Source: Natrinema zhouii (GTDB lineage: Archaea > Halobacteriota > Halobacteria > Halobacteriales > Natrialbaceae). Taken from it: DNA of 64,000 bases. Shown piece after piece: positions 33,701 through 41,269 of this stretch. The stretch covers positions 3,100,001 to 3,164,000 of the forward strand of contig NZ_CP059154.1 of the NCBI RefSeq assembly GCF_013456555.2. The letters run 5' to 3'. A program made the translations under genes and the position numbers. Under the pieces are notes generated by a model. That model ran no database searches. It was not told where the DNA came from and saw only the letters and a list, made by a program, of their open reading frames with translations. Position 1 is the stretch's first letter. Every line of letters begins with the position of its first letter.

Positions 33701-34535
33701 ACTCGTTGAGGAGGTCGTCGACCTCGAGGTCCTGCGCCTCTTCGGCCGAAATGCCGTCGTCCCGCTCGGCTGCATCGGCGAGTCGATCCGCCGTCACGGC
33801 CTCGTCAGCCTCGAACCGATCGGAGACGTCGACGAGCTCGAAATCCGCGACCGCTTCGACCGGCTCGAGGCCGGAGGAGATCGCACCTTTACCGACCGCG
33901 GTGCCGAAGACAGCGTCGAAGCGACCGCCGTACTCTGCAGCCTCGATTGTCTCGCGCGGCGGATCGGTCCCGATCAGATCGAACGCGTCGATCAACGCGT
34001 CGACGACCAGTTCGCCGTTGTTGACGTCGTCGCGCTCGACGATCTCGAGCCGTGCGAGGTAGACGTCGTGGGCGTCGTCGGCCGGCGGGTCGAAGCGCGA
34101 ACATACGGCGTCGAGTTCGCCGGCCGTCGGTGCGACGAGTCCGGCCGCCGCCTCGAGTTCGGCGTCCTCGAGGTGCGTTCGAAGCGCGTCGATCGTCGCC
34201 GACGGATCGGTCTCGATTTCGCCCGTCGCGGCGACTTCGTCGACCATCGTCTCGAGTTCGTCGACGGCGTCGAAGACGATGTCCATCAGCTCCGGTGTCA
34301 CGTCGATCTCGTCCCCGCGGATGGCGTCGAGCAGATCCTCAACTGCGTGTGCGAGGTCGCTGGCCGACGTCAATCCCATCGCTCCGCAGTTGCCTTTGAG
34401 AGTGTGTGCGATCCGGAAGATGTTCTCCATCGCCTCCTCGTCGTCCGGATCGCTCTCGAGCGTGAGTAAGGCGTTGTTCAGTTCCGTAATTCGTTCTTCG
34501 CTCTCCTGAACGAAGTCTGTTAGATAATCAGTCAT
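30714..34535 (-). CDS. cheA: Chemotaxis histidine kinase CheA with very long acidic linker
   Basis: A 1273-residue CheA that phosphorylates CheY and CheB in response to receptors. Domains: HPt 1-105 with phospho-His44 (RIAHTLKGNCGAMG), a P2-like response-regulator binding domain about 145-245, an Asp/Glu-rich low-complexity linker of about 640 residues, dimerisation helices from about 895 (VRVDVEQINSLLTLVEG), the kinase domain (HLVRNAVDHGIE, DDGAGLD, GRGVGMDVV) and a CheW-like C-terminal domain (EILFVESGGEEFGVP). I chose ATG 34535 (MTDYLTDFVQESEER). The linker makes it roughly twice the usual length and contains perfect tandem repeats. It overlaps cheB by eight bases. Confidence 0.93.
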   Translation of the reverse strand: MTDYLTDFVQESEERITELNNALLTLESDPDDEEAMENIFRIAHTLKGNCGAMGLTSASDLAHAVEDLLDAIRGDEIDVTPELMDIVFDAVDELETMVDEVAATGEIETDPSATIDALRTHLEDAELEAAAGLVAPTAGELDAVCSRFDPPADDAHDVYLARLEIVERDDVNNGELVVDALIDAFDLIGTDPPRETIEAAEYGGRFDAVFGTAVGKGAISSGLEPVEAVADFELVDVSDRFEADEAVTADRLADAAERDDGISAEEAQDLEVDDLLNEFTEFDDLDEMVEDVEADELEAFDNMGEAGSFDDLLGDDDLDLGTEPGEPPATPLDEADEAATSEPETATADATETATDDGSRTDSTAEADDADDVEDASAVFDELKDEVEMVGFDELQDELAELEFDEFDAEDEVDMDELLGEDVDDDTFLDGEEPSESAVDDILVDAGSDDDHAVDVADDEDEITASSVDTVSHVDVDEDPVGDEDGLEPSAEPDDEGVADDDVTTVETDNDVAAVGTDDDMTVVEPDDDMTVVEPDDDMAAVEPDEDVVADADDGVAAGTADEIEPETAPDQADDVEPMESDLGVSSDEPADVAAAETDAADGTAAGEAAVDDSVSDETVGDEPVIDDAVDDEPVTDETVDDADEMDERVGDAETADDIAVADTGDTEPIDDAGEPAATGDEAGAEEPTDTLLENDDSDLESTEDTAEDDTEDDVTTGDSFSADVDDWFDPTAAFDDDLEGTADDSDPFNDEDAGTLDDDAFDDFAAESVDSDADDDFESEFGDTLSDDLDDEAFAGTDEFGVGDTAFDSPAASDGTDDSSDPSTDSFGDDAAASDGTDDSSDPSTDSFGDDAAASDADGADDDVVRSIVEPEFEIPDISIPETSDRSDADAETDEIQSVRVDVEQINSLLTLVEGLVTSRVRLRHAADVDDDSDALETELDALSSLTTDLQETVMDIRLVPLQTVTNRLPRVVRDIARDQEKTVAFEMTGEDVELDRSILDRIGDPLIHLVRNAVDHGIESPEEREADGKPREGTVEVHADRARDRVTITVEDDGAGLDPDRLRSAAVVADVLDEDEAAAMTDDETYDLIFHPGLSTVDEVTDVSGRGVGMDVVKRTVEDLDGTVSIDSAEGEGTSVTMQLPVTVAIDEILFVESGGEEFGVPTKAVRDIESATAIETAGGESVLPSDDGDYPVISLIDCFGMAESETDGDGMVVRIRGEVRDVALHCDHVSGQQETVVKPFEGFMSGVPGISGATVRGRGEVVNILDVTTL
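31978..32103 (-). repeat. Perfect tandem duplication of 63 bp inside cheA
   Basis: Units at 31978-32040 and 32041-32103 are identical base for base, encoding two copies of a 21-residue Ser/Asp/Thr-rich unit (core DDSSDPSTDSFGDD). A partial further copy (GACGCGGCC) precedes the first unit. Identity at synonymous positions indicates a recent duplication. Confidence 0.95.
32921..32974 (-). repeat. Perfect tandem 27-bp repeat inside cheA
   Basis: Units 32921-32947 and 32948-32974 are identical and a third, degenerate unit follows at 32975-33001. They encode repeats of VEPDDDMTV in the acidic linker. Confidence 0.9.
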
Positions 34536-35745
34536 CGGTCTCACCATCCATCGTGAACGCGTCGACGATCGCGTCGACGATGCCCTGAGCGGGCGCGACC
34601 GCGTCGACACAGCCCGTTTCGATTGCCCGACAGGGGATGCCGAAGACGGGACTCGTCGCCTCGTCCTGGGCAATCGTCCGACCGCCGGCGGCCTTGATCG
34701 CCTCGATGCCGGCCGCGCCGTCGCGGCCCATGCCGGTCAGAACGACGCCGCAGAGCGCGTCAGAAACCCGCTCGGCAGCGCTTTCCATCGTCACGTCGAT
34801 CGCCGGCCGCACGCCGTGGACCCGCTCGCCGTCGTCAAGTTGCAGGCGGAGACGGCCGCTCACGTTGCTCGCCACCTCGAGGTGGGCGTCCCCCGGTGCG
34901 ATCGCGGCCTCGCCGGCTCTGAGCAGATCGCGGTCCGCGGCCTCGGTGACGTCGTACGCGCTTCGGGCGTCGAGCCGTTCGGCGAATCGGGCCGTAAACT
35001 CCGGCGGCATGTGCTGGACGACCAGCACTTTCGCCTCGAGGGCGGCCGGAAGCCGTTCGAACAGCCGTTCGACGATCTTCGGACCGCCGGTCGACGCGCC
35101 GAGAACGATCGTCGGTTCGTCCGCCAGGTCGCCGCCAACAGCGATCGAATCAACGTCCTCGCCGACAGCGGGCGAAGCCCCGACTCCGGCCGTCGCGTCG
35201 GGGGCGGTCGTCCCGCTATCGTGATTCAGCTGTCCAGCGGAGCCACCGCCCGCGACGGCGTTTTCGGTCACGGCGCTGCCCCTCGAACTGTCGGCGCGTC
35301 CCGCCCGGGTCGAGTGGGCCGCCGCGGTCGCGCGAGCGAGCGCTACCGACGAGACGTTCGCCTCGGCGAGGTCGTCGACTTTCGCGACGACGGCATCCGT
35401 GAGATGAGCGATGTTGCGCGAGTCGGAGCCGTCGGGCTTGTGAAGGAAGTCGACGGCACCGCGCTCGAGGGCGTCGAGCGTTGCCTCCGCACCGCGTTCA
35501 GTGTGAACGCTGAGCATGAGAATCATGGTCGGATTCGCCGCCATGATCCGCTCGACGGCGTCGATGCCGCCCATCTCGGGCATCTCGACGTCCATCGTGA
35601 CGACGTCCGGATCGTAGGTATCGGCGAGTTCGACACCATCCGCACCGTTCGCCGCGGTTTCGACCTCGTAGCCGTCCGTGTCGAGCGCGTTGCCGATGAC
35701 TGTCCGCATAAACCTCGAGTCGTCGACAACGAGTACTCGCGTCAT
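34528..35745 (-). CDS. cheB: Chemotaxis response regulator/methylesterase CheB
   Basis: A 405-residue protein with a receiver domain (1-120; phospho-acceptor Asp52 in TMDVEMPEMGG, Lys in FLHKPDG), an Ala/Ser/Gly-rich linker (about 140-205), and a methylesterase domain with catalytic Ser in GASTGGPK, His in VVQHMPPEF and Asp in GMGRDGAAG. It removes methyl groups from receptors. It overlaps cheY by four bases and cheA by eight. Confidence 0.95.
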   Translation of the reverse strand: MTRVLVVDDSRFMRTVIGNALDTDGYEVETAANGADGVELADTYDPDVVTMDVEMPEMGGIDAVERIMAANPTMILMLSVHTERGAEATLDALERGAVDFLHKPDGSDSRNIAHLTDAVVAKVDDLAEANVSSVALARATAAAHSTRAGRADSSRGSAVTENAVAGGGSAGQLNHDSGTTAPDATAGVGASPAVGEDVDSIAVGGDLADEPTIVLGASTGGPKIVERLFERLPAALEAKVLVVQHMPPEFTARFAERLDARSAYDVTEAADRDLLRAGEAAIAPGDAHLEVASNVSGRLRLQLDDGERVHGVRPAIDVTMESAAERVSDALCGVVLTGMGRDGAAGIEAIKAAGGRTIAQDEATSPVFGIPCRAIETGCVDAVAPAQGIVDAIVDAFTMDGETDD

Positions 35746-36104
35746 GCCGCAACGACGTCTGAGAGGGCCTTTCTAACGCTGGGCTCCTCGAACGGTTTCG
35801 TCACGTAGCCGTCAGCACCAGCTTTCACGGCGAGTTTCATTTTCTCACGCTGTCCGACGCTCGTACACATGATGACGCGGGCACCCGGGTCGATTTTCTT
35901 GATCGCCGCGGTCGCCTTGATGCCGTTACATTTGGGCATCACGATATCCATCATGACGATGTCGGGGTCGTGTTCTTTGTACAGTTTGACGGCTTCTGCT
36001 CCGTTGGACGCTTCTCCGAGAATGCGGTAATCTTGTTCCAAGATCTGCCGCAGTAGGTTCCGCATAAAATGTGAGTCGTCCACGATGAGCACCCCTGTCG
36101 ACAT
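35742..36104 (-). CDS. cheY: Chemotaxis response regulator CheY
   Basis: A 120-residue single receiver domain that carries the phosphoryl signal from CheA to the archaellum switch (through CheF in archaea). Acidic pocket VDD at 8-10, phospho-acceptor Asp53 in MMDIVMPKCNG, switch Thr in IMCTSVG and Lys in VTKPFEEP. It overlaps cheB by four bases; cheW lies 139 bases upstream, so a separate promoter is possible. Confidence 0.95.
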   Translation of the reverse strand: MSTGVLIVDDSHFMRNLLRQILEQDYRILGEASNGAEAVKLYKEHDPDIVMMDIVMPKCNGIKATAAIKKIDPGARVIMCTSVGQREKMKLAVKAGADGYVTKPFEEPSVRKALSDVVAA

Positions 36105-36243
36105 TCAGTAGTACACCAAACGTCCGTAGAGATACAACTACCATAAATGCTGTCTCTCGATTATCAGTCGTGATAAATGACAAATATGGCCCGGAGATCC
36201 CACTCAGAACGAACGATAGAGAATCGCCCGTATGCAGCAGTCT

Positions 36244-37038
36244 TTACCGTTTTCCAGCGGCCAGTAGCAATCGATCGATATCAACGAGCGCAGTCGCCTC
36301 GACGATAATCTCCCGTGTCGAGTCGTCCGTCTCGCGCTCGTCGACGTCACCGCCGGCGTCCTCGTCCGAGTCGAACTCGAACGTCTCTCCGATCGACCCG
36401 CCGATTCCACCGCTGGTGCCCGGAGCTGACGACAGCGCCGCGGAACTGCCGATACCAGTTGTCGATCCGGTCTCGGGTGTCCCGACACCGTCGTCGGCCG
36501 GTCCATCCGGAGTCACGCCGCCAGCTTCGAGACGCGTCTCCGGCTCTCGTTCCTGGGTGATGAGTGCGACGACCAGCGGATGCTCGAGGGCATCGCCGGA
36601 GAGCTCGCTGGCATCGACGGTGTCGGCGTCGATTACGTTGCTTTCGGGAACAGTCTCGACGCCGATCACGTCGTCGACACTGATCGCAGCCGACTGTTGG
36701 TCGCTCGAGCGGTCGAGCACGAGGAGTTGTTCACTGCTCGAGCGGGGTTCGGAGACCGGGAAGTGAACCCGTGGATCGATGACCGCTGTGATATCACCTT
36801 TGAGGTCCATCAACCCCTCGATGGCGGGCGGGGATCGTGGCACATGGGTCAGTTCCGCCGGTGGTTCGGTGATCGTGCTGACCGCGTCAACCGGCAGTGC
36901 GAGTCGGTGTTCGCCGACGGCGACGACGACGAACTGGACGAATTTTTCCTGTTCCTCGTCCTCGCCGTCCGAATCGCGGGTCCGGTCGGCGTCGTCGATA
37001 TCGATTCCGAGGAGTTTCTCGGAGAGGTCCGGGGCCAT
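36244..37038 (-). CDS. cheW: Chemotaxis adaptor CheW with inserted flexible segment
   Basis: A 264-residue CheW, the adaptor joining receptors and CheA. The core (about 30-165 and 230-264) has FVVVAVGEHRLALPVDAVST, GLMDLKGDITAVIDPRVHF and QLLVLDRSSDQQSAAISVDD. A Gly/Ser/Asp-rich segment of about 65 residues interrupts the fold before the last part (REIIVEATALVDIDRLLLAA). The usual length is about 150 residues. A TATA-like TTTTATT lies about 29 bases upstream. Confidence 0.88.
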   Translation of the reverse strand: MAPDLSEKLLGIDIDDADRTRDSDGEDEEQEKFVQFVVVAVGEHRLALPVDAVSTITEPPAELTHVPRSPPAIEGLMDLKGDITAVIDPRVHFPVSEPRSSSEQLLVLDRSSDQQSAAISVDDVIGVETVPESNVIDADTVDASELSGDALEHPLVVALITQEREPETRLEAGGVTPDGPADDGVGTPETGSTTGIGSSAALSSAPGTSGGIGGSIGETFEFDSDEDAGGDVDERETDDSTREIIVEATALVDIDRLLLAAGKR

Positions 37039-37502
37039 AGTCCTGTTCGTGTATCAGCGTCCAACAATAAAACGTTGACTCCACCGTTACTGTCTCTATT
37101 TCTGATATATATTCGAGGTTCGTCTCTTCATCGTGACTCGAGAACGAGTCCCTGACGACTGGTCTCGGCAGTTTCCTGTGCTCCAACTGATCATCGTTCC
37201 AATCGTTTAACCGGCTGAACCCATCTTCGGGTCGAAGACGGCAAGCAGGTTCCCGGAGACATGAGTGCCTGACGGCCCGCTGTCGACGGACTGGCGGTCG
37301 CGAACGCGGTCCAGATGACGATATCCGAGGAGCAAGACGTCACAAAATCCGTGAGAGATTGCTTCACGATCTTCGAGAGACACGAACCTCACGACACTAC
37401 GATATTCAAACAAAGCGACTGGTGGCAACGGTTGCGCTGAAGCACCCCTCGAGTCTAGCGATTCGGAAGATTTATTCGATGTGTCAACAGTCATCGCAGC
37501 GA
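37039..37502. other. Divergent intergenic region between the two cheW genes
   Basis: About 460 bases. It holds the cheW promoter near 37066 and a TATA-like GATTTATT at about 37465-37472 for the plus-strand cheW-like gene. A minus-strand frame of 95 codons (37207-37494) is present but I see no support for it as a gene. Confidence 0.5.
37066..37073 (-). promoter_or_regulatory. TATA box for cheW / che operon
   Basis: On the minus strand the sequence reads GTTTTATT, about 29 bases before the cheW ATG at 37038. This is the best promoter candidate for the chemotaxis genes. Confidence 0.55.
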
Positions 37503-37961
37503 ATGGGATCGGTTCCGAACGACGAGACCAGTACCGAGGACGAACGCGTTACCGTCCTCACGTTCGACCTCGAGGAGCAGCGATACTGCGTCAGAGCAAA
37601 GTCCGTGGCTTCCGTGCTCGGCGTCGCGGACGATGCTCCCCTCGACGACGCCGCTGATCCCTGGAACGCGGGGACGCTCACCGTCGCCGGCGAGCAGGTC
37701 ACGGTGGTCGATCTCCCCCGGGCGTTCGGATCGACGTTTCGAACGGCGACCCGGGTCGACGAGCCGAGACTGCTCGTCTTCGCCGTCACCGACGAAACGG
37801 ACCACTACTACAGCTGGCTCGTCGACCACGTCGACGCGACCGAAACCGTCCGGACCGCCTCGCTCAAGCCGCCGCGCGTGAACGCGACCCATATCAACGG
37901 ACGGTTCGAGATCGACGGCACGGAAGTCGTCTGGCTCGACGAACGAACGATACACGGCTGA
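37503..37961 (+). CDS. CheW-like protein
   Basis: A 152-residue CheW-domain protein (VTVLTFDLEEQRYCVRAKSV ... AGEQVTVVDLPRAFG ... EPRLLVFAVTD ... YSWLVDHVDATETV). It diverges from the main che operon. I chose ATG 37503 (MGSVPNDETSTEDERV) because the TATA-like element at about 37465-37472 is at usable distance; ATG 37479 would lie too close to it. It may couple a different receptor set or act in a separate signalling array; this is inferred. Confidence 0.8.
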   Translation: MGSVPNDETSTEDERVTVLTFDLEEQRYCVRAKSVASVLGVADDAPLDDAADPWNAGTLTVAGEQVTVVDLPRAFGSTFRTATRVDEPRLLVFAVTDETDHYYSWLVDHVDATETVRTASLKPPRVNATHINGRFEIDGTEVVWLDERTIHG

Positions 37962-38021
37962 GCAATCGTCCTGACGGGACCGAACGACCGCTGAACCGGC
38001 GGGAAAACGGTGCTGAACGGA

Positions 38022-38792
38022 TTACAGGAGTCCCGGTGGCCCGCCGTCGGAATCGTCGTCGACGTCGACGCCGAACTCCTCTCGCTCCGCGCGGAGTCGC
38101 CTGACCTGCCGGTAGTAGTAGCCGATCCCGATCCCGCCGATCAGGACGACTGCTCCGATAAGACCGAGGAATAGCGGAATATCCCGCGCGAGGTAGTACC
38201 GAAGCGAGATCGGGCTATCGCCACCGATTTCCTCCCAGTAGAGTCGTTCCTGATCGTCGGTAACGGTTCGCTCGTACCCGTTCGGCGAGACGTCGCCGAA
38301 CAGGAAGTTCGACGTCCGATGGTTATCGGGAACCAGCACCTCGTAGGAGCCCGAGACGTAGGTCGGCTGCTGGAACGTCTTGCGCCCGGCCTCGCCGGAG
38401 AACGCGAGCGTGCCGTTCTCGTCGGGAACCTGGACAGTGGTCATCGACCCGCCCTGTTCGACCTCGAGATTCGAGCCCGTGACGGCGGTGCCGTTGGGAT
38501 ACCAGTAACGAACGCTGTGGATGTCCAGGGGCTCGTCGCTGAAGAGGGTCGATTGATAGAGCTCCAATTCGTCGGTCCCGCTCAGGTCGTAGACGGCACG
38601 GAACTCGCCATTGCCGAGCAGGTTTCCGTCCTCGAGCGCGATGGTGACGTCGGCGTCAGTGTCACGGATGTCACTGTAGTTCTGCTCCTGATCGAGTTGC
38701 TCGTCCGAGATCCCACCGGAGAACGCCGAACAGCCCGCTCCCAGTATCAACAACACGGCCGCAATCGTCGCGAGAGCGAGCCGGCGGTTCAT
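38022..38792 (-). CDS. Membrane-anchored lipoprotein in the tfe operon
   Basis: A 256-residue protein with a lipobox signal (LALATIAAVLLILGAGCSAF), an exported beta-rich domain (about 30-190) and a C-terminal transmembrane helix (IPLFLGLIGAVVLIGGIGIG) followed by a short basic/acidic cytoplasmic tail. Start ATG 38792 is one base after the DUF2110 stop. It may be the family called DUF5803, from memory of the neighbourhood. The function is unknown. Confidence 0.75.
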   Translation of the reverse strand: MNRRLALATIAAVLLILGAGCSAFSGGISDEQLDQEQNYSDIRDTDADVTIALEDGNLLGNGEFRAVYDLSGTDELELYQSTLFSDEPLDIHSVRYWYPNGTAVTGSNLEVEQGGSMTTVQVPDENGTLAFSGEAGRKTFQQPTYVSGSYEVLVPDNHRTSNFLFGDVSPNGYERTVTDDQERLYWEEIGGDSPISLRYYLARDIPLFLGLIGAVVLIGGIGIGYYYRQVRRLRAEREEFGVDVDDDSDGGPPGLL

Positions 38793-38793
38793 A

Positions 38794-39489
38794 CTAGGGA
38801 ACGACACAGCGGAGTTCGGACGGGAGGTACTCGCCGACGCTCGCGAGCAGTCCCGGCGGATCGGTGTTTTCGGTACAGATGACGCTCTGCTCGAGCAGGC
38901 CTAACCGTTCGACGGTGACGTAGTCCTGCGCGTGGCCCGCGCGGTTGAGCGTGGCCCGAACCTCCGCTCGCGTCGCGCTGTTGACGTTGAGCCGGCCGTC
39001 GCCGCGCGTCCACTCGTAGAGGCGATCCTGCTCTTCCTCGGCGAGTCGGGACGGTGATGCGTCCGGATCGCTTTCGGCACCGCCGTAGACGAACCGCAGG
39101 GGCAGATGCTGGACCAGCCCGTACCGTTCGCGGATCTGCGTCGCCGACCCCGGGCCGAGCCCGAGTTCGTCGGTCGGAATGCGGACTCCCTCGCCCTGTC
39201 CCGCATCGAGGACGAACCCGTCATCGTCCCAGGTCTCGAGCGTGCCGACGTAGGTCTCACCGGCCTCGAGATCGGGGACGATCTCGCCGAACGCCTCGCG
39301 GAGAACGTTACGCGCGGCGGTGGCGTCGTCACCCTCGATCGTCACGGAGGGGAAGTCGTCGTGGCGAACCCCGATCTCGAATTCGACATCGAGTTCGCCG
39401 ATTTCGTTGGTGACCAGCGATCGCAGCGAATCCAGCGACCGCTCGCGAGCGTCGCCCTCGACGTACAGTTTGGTTGCGAGTACGACCAT
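38794..39489 (-). CDS. DUF2110 family protein
   Basis: A 231-residue archaeal protein of unknown function. It starts MVVLATKLYVEGDARERSLD and contains a central small beta domain (YVGTLETWDDDGFVLDAGQG) like an RNA-binding fold and a helix-hairpin-helix-like C-terminal segment (LNVNSATRAEVRATLNRAGH). It overlaps tfe by one base and sits between tfe and a lipoprotein gene, an arrangement I believe is conserved in haloarchaea, which hints at a link to transcription. Confidence 0.8.
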   Translation of the reverse strand: MVVLATKLYVEGDARERSLDSLRSLVTNEIGELDVEFEIGVRHDDFPSVTIEGDDATAARNVLREAFGEIVPDLEAGETYVGTLETWDDDGFVLDAGQGEGVRIPTDELGLGPGSATQIRERYGLVQHLPLRFVYGGAESDPDASPSRLAEEEQDRLYEWTRGDGRLNVNSATRAEVRATLNRAGHAQDYVTVERLGLLEQSVICTENTDPPGLLASVGEYLPSELRCVVP

Positions 39490-40007
39490 TAGGCGTCCAG
39501 GTTGAGTTCGTCCTCGAGCGACGCGAGGCGGTCGTCCATCGCGTTGACCAGGCGGTCGTTATCCATCGATTCCAGCGGCGAGCCACACTCCGGACACTCG
39601 AAGCCGAAGTCCATCGCTTCGCCGAACTCGAACCGGATCGAACAGATCTCGCAGAGGTAGAACTCGTGGTTGCGCTCGTACTCCCGGCGATCGTCGAGCG
39701 CCTCGTGGAGCCGGTACATCTCCTCCTCGAGGTTCTCCGGGATGTTGTCGTACTCGAACGTCCAGAGGTAGGTCAGCCACCCCGAGTCCTCGTCGCGCAG
39801 TCGCCGATACGTGGCGAGATCGTTCTCGTACAGAATGAACAGCGCGCGCCGCACGTCGTTCAACTCGAGGTCGAGATCCTCGGCGAGCTCCTCGTCGGTC
39901 ACTTCCCCGTCCGGCGGTGCCGCCGCGACGGGCATCCCCTTGGGACCGACCAGCTCGTGCAAATATTTCTGGATTACCGGATCCTCGAGCAGGTCCTCAA
40001 AAGCCAT
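39489..40007 (-). CDS. tfe: Transcription initiation factor TFE, alpha subunit
   Basis: A 172-residue archaeal TFE-alpha, which helps RNA polymerase open promoters. The N-terminal winged helix (VIQKYLHELVGPKG ... DEELAEDLDLELNDVRRALF) is followed by a coiled linker and a zinc ribbon with CEIC and CPECG. I chose ATG 40007 (MAFEDLLEDPVIQKYL), the standard start; an upstream ATG at 40034 adds nine atypical residues. First gene of tfe-DUF2110-lipoprotein. Confidence 0.94.
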   Translation of the reverse strand: MAFEDLLEDPVIQKYLHELVGPKGMPVAAAPPDGEVTDEELAEDLDLELNDVRRALFILYENDLATYRRLRDEDSGWLTYLWTFEYDNIPENLEEEMYRLHEALDDRREYERNHEFYLCEICSIRFEFGEAMDFGFECPECGSPLESMDNDRLVNAMDDRLASLEDELNLDA

Positions 40008-40223
40008 TACCACTACGTAACGGCATGGAGCCATTAAAGCTTGTCAACTGCCCCGCCCACAGTGGCATGCGTTCCGATATCGATGTCACTGAAACGGCGT
40101 CTGACCGGTACGAGGACCATCGTTCTCCGAACTCCCGTTCTCCGTGGAGCTATCGCGACGAAACAGGGCCGTTGGTGCGGTCGGGCGCGACGTTTATGGG
40201 ACTGGCTGGTCCTTCTCGGAACA

Positions 40224-41219
40224 ATGACTACCGATACGGCCTGCAGTACTGTCCGGGCCGAACACGCTCTCTCACGCATCCATCGCCTCGAGTTCGACGT
40301 TCCCTGGCCGCCCAAACGCGTCGCCGCCTACCTCCTTGAGGGGCCCGAACCGATCCTGATCGACGCGGGCGCGCCGGGAGCGGCAGGCCAGTCGGAACTG
40401 CTCGAGGGCCTCGCCGAAATCGACTTCGAACCCGCCGATATCGACCACGTCCTCGTGACGCACGCCCATATCGACCACATCGGTCAACTCCCCGCCCTCA
40501 GGGAGGCCGGTGCGACGGTGCATGTCCCGAAGACGGCAGTTTCGCGGCTCGAACGCGATCTCGAAACGGCCCGCGACGGGTTTCGCGAGGCGGCGACGGC
40601 AGCGGGATACGACGGCGACGCGCTCGCAGAAATCGTCGACGAGCAAGGAGAGTCGCTCCGGCGGAATCGACGGCTAGTCGACCCCGAAACCGTCTGTCCC
40701 GTCGATTCGGGCGCGCCATTTACCGTCGGCGAACGGGAGTTCGAGCCGTTCGAGACACCGGGACACGAGATCGACCACCGCTGTTTCGAGACGACGGTCG
40801 CGGATGCGACGGTCCTCTTTTCGGGCGACGCGCTCATCGAGCCGTTCCGCGCTGGTGCCTTCCAGGTCGGCCTCGATCACGGTGCCGACGACGCCGTCGA
40901 CGCCTACTACGACGCGATGGATCGATTGACAGCGACGACCGCTACCCACGTCTTCCCCGGTCACGGCCCCACGTTCGAGGATCCCCAGCGGACCGTCGAG
41001 ACGACGCGCGATCGACTCGACGCGTTACTCGAGGGAACGCGAGGGGCGGTCGACGTGATCGAACCCGCCACGCCGCTGGAAATCGCCGAACAGCGGACTG
41101 GCGACGTTCGCCACATGGCACCGGTGCTCGACACGATCGGTGCCCTCGGCACGCTCGAGGGACGGGGGTCAGTATCGTCTGAGACGGAAGACGGTGTCCG
41201 CTACTACGAGACGACGTGA
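40224..41219 (+). CDS. Metallo-beta-lactamase fold hydrolase
   Basis: A 331-residue MBL-superfamily protein. Metal ligands are in VTHAHIDHIG, TPGHEIDHRC, FSGDALIEP and FPGHGP. A C-terminal winged-helix-like region (about 265-331, ALLEGTRGAVDVIEPATPLE ... GALGTLEGRG) resembles the LACTB2/GloB2 architecture. The usual activity of such proteins is thioester or nucleic-acid phosphodiester hydrolysis; the substrate here is unknown. ATG 40224 is chosen because the upstream part of the frame is basic and unlike a haloarchaeal protein. Confidence 0.85.
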   Translation: MTTDTACSTVRAEHALSRIHRLEFDVPWPPKRVAAYLLEGPEPILIDAGAPGAAGQSELLEGLAEIDFEPADIDHVLVTHAHIDHIGQLPALREAGATVHVPKTAVSRLERDLETARDGFREAATAAGYDGDALAEIVDEQGESLRRNRRLVDPETVCPVDSGAPFTVGEREFEPFETPGHEIDHRCFETTVADATVLFSGDALIEPFRAGAFQVGLDHGADDAVDAYYDAMDRLTATTATHVFPGHGPTFEDPQRTVETTRDRLDALLEGTRGAVDVIEPATPLEIAEQRTGDVRHMAPVLDTIGALGTLEGRGSVSSETEDGVRYYETT

Positions 41220-41269
41220 GCACGGAACCGGCTCCCGTGACCGGTAGCAGCCACCGGCAGTGAGCGGCC

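Noticed and set aside
37207-37494. 95-codon minus-strand frame in the gap between the two cheW genes
   Set aside because: No family, no clear promoter, and it covers the likely promoter of the divergent cheW-like gene; not convincing as a gene.
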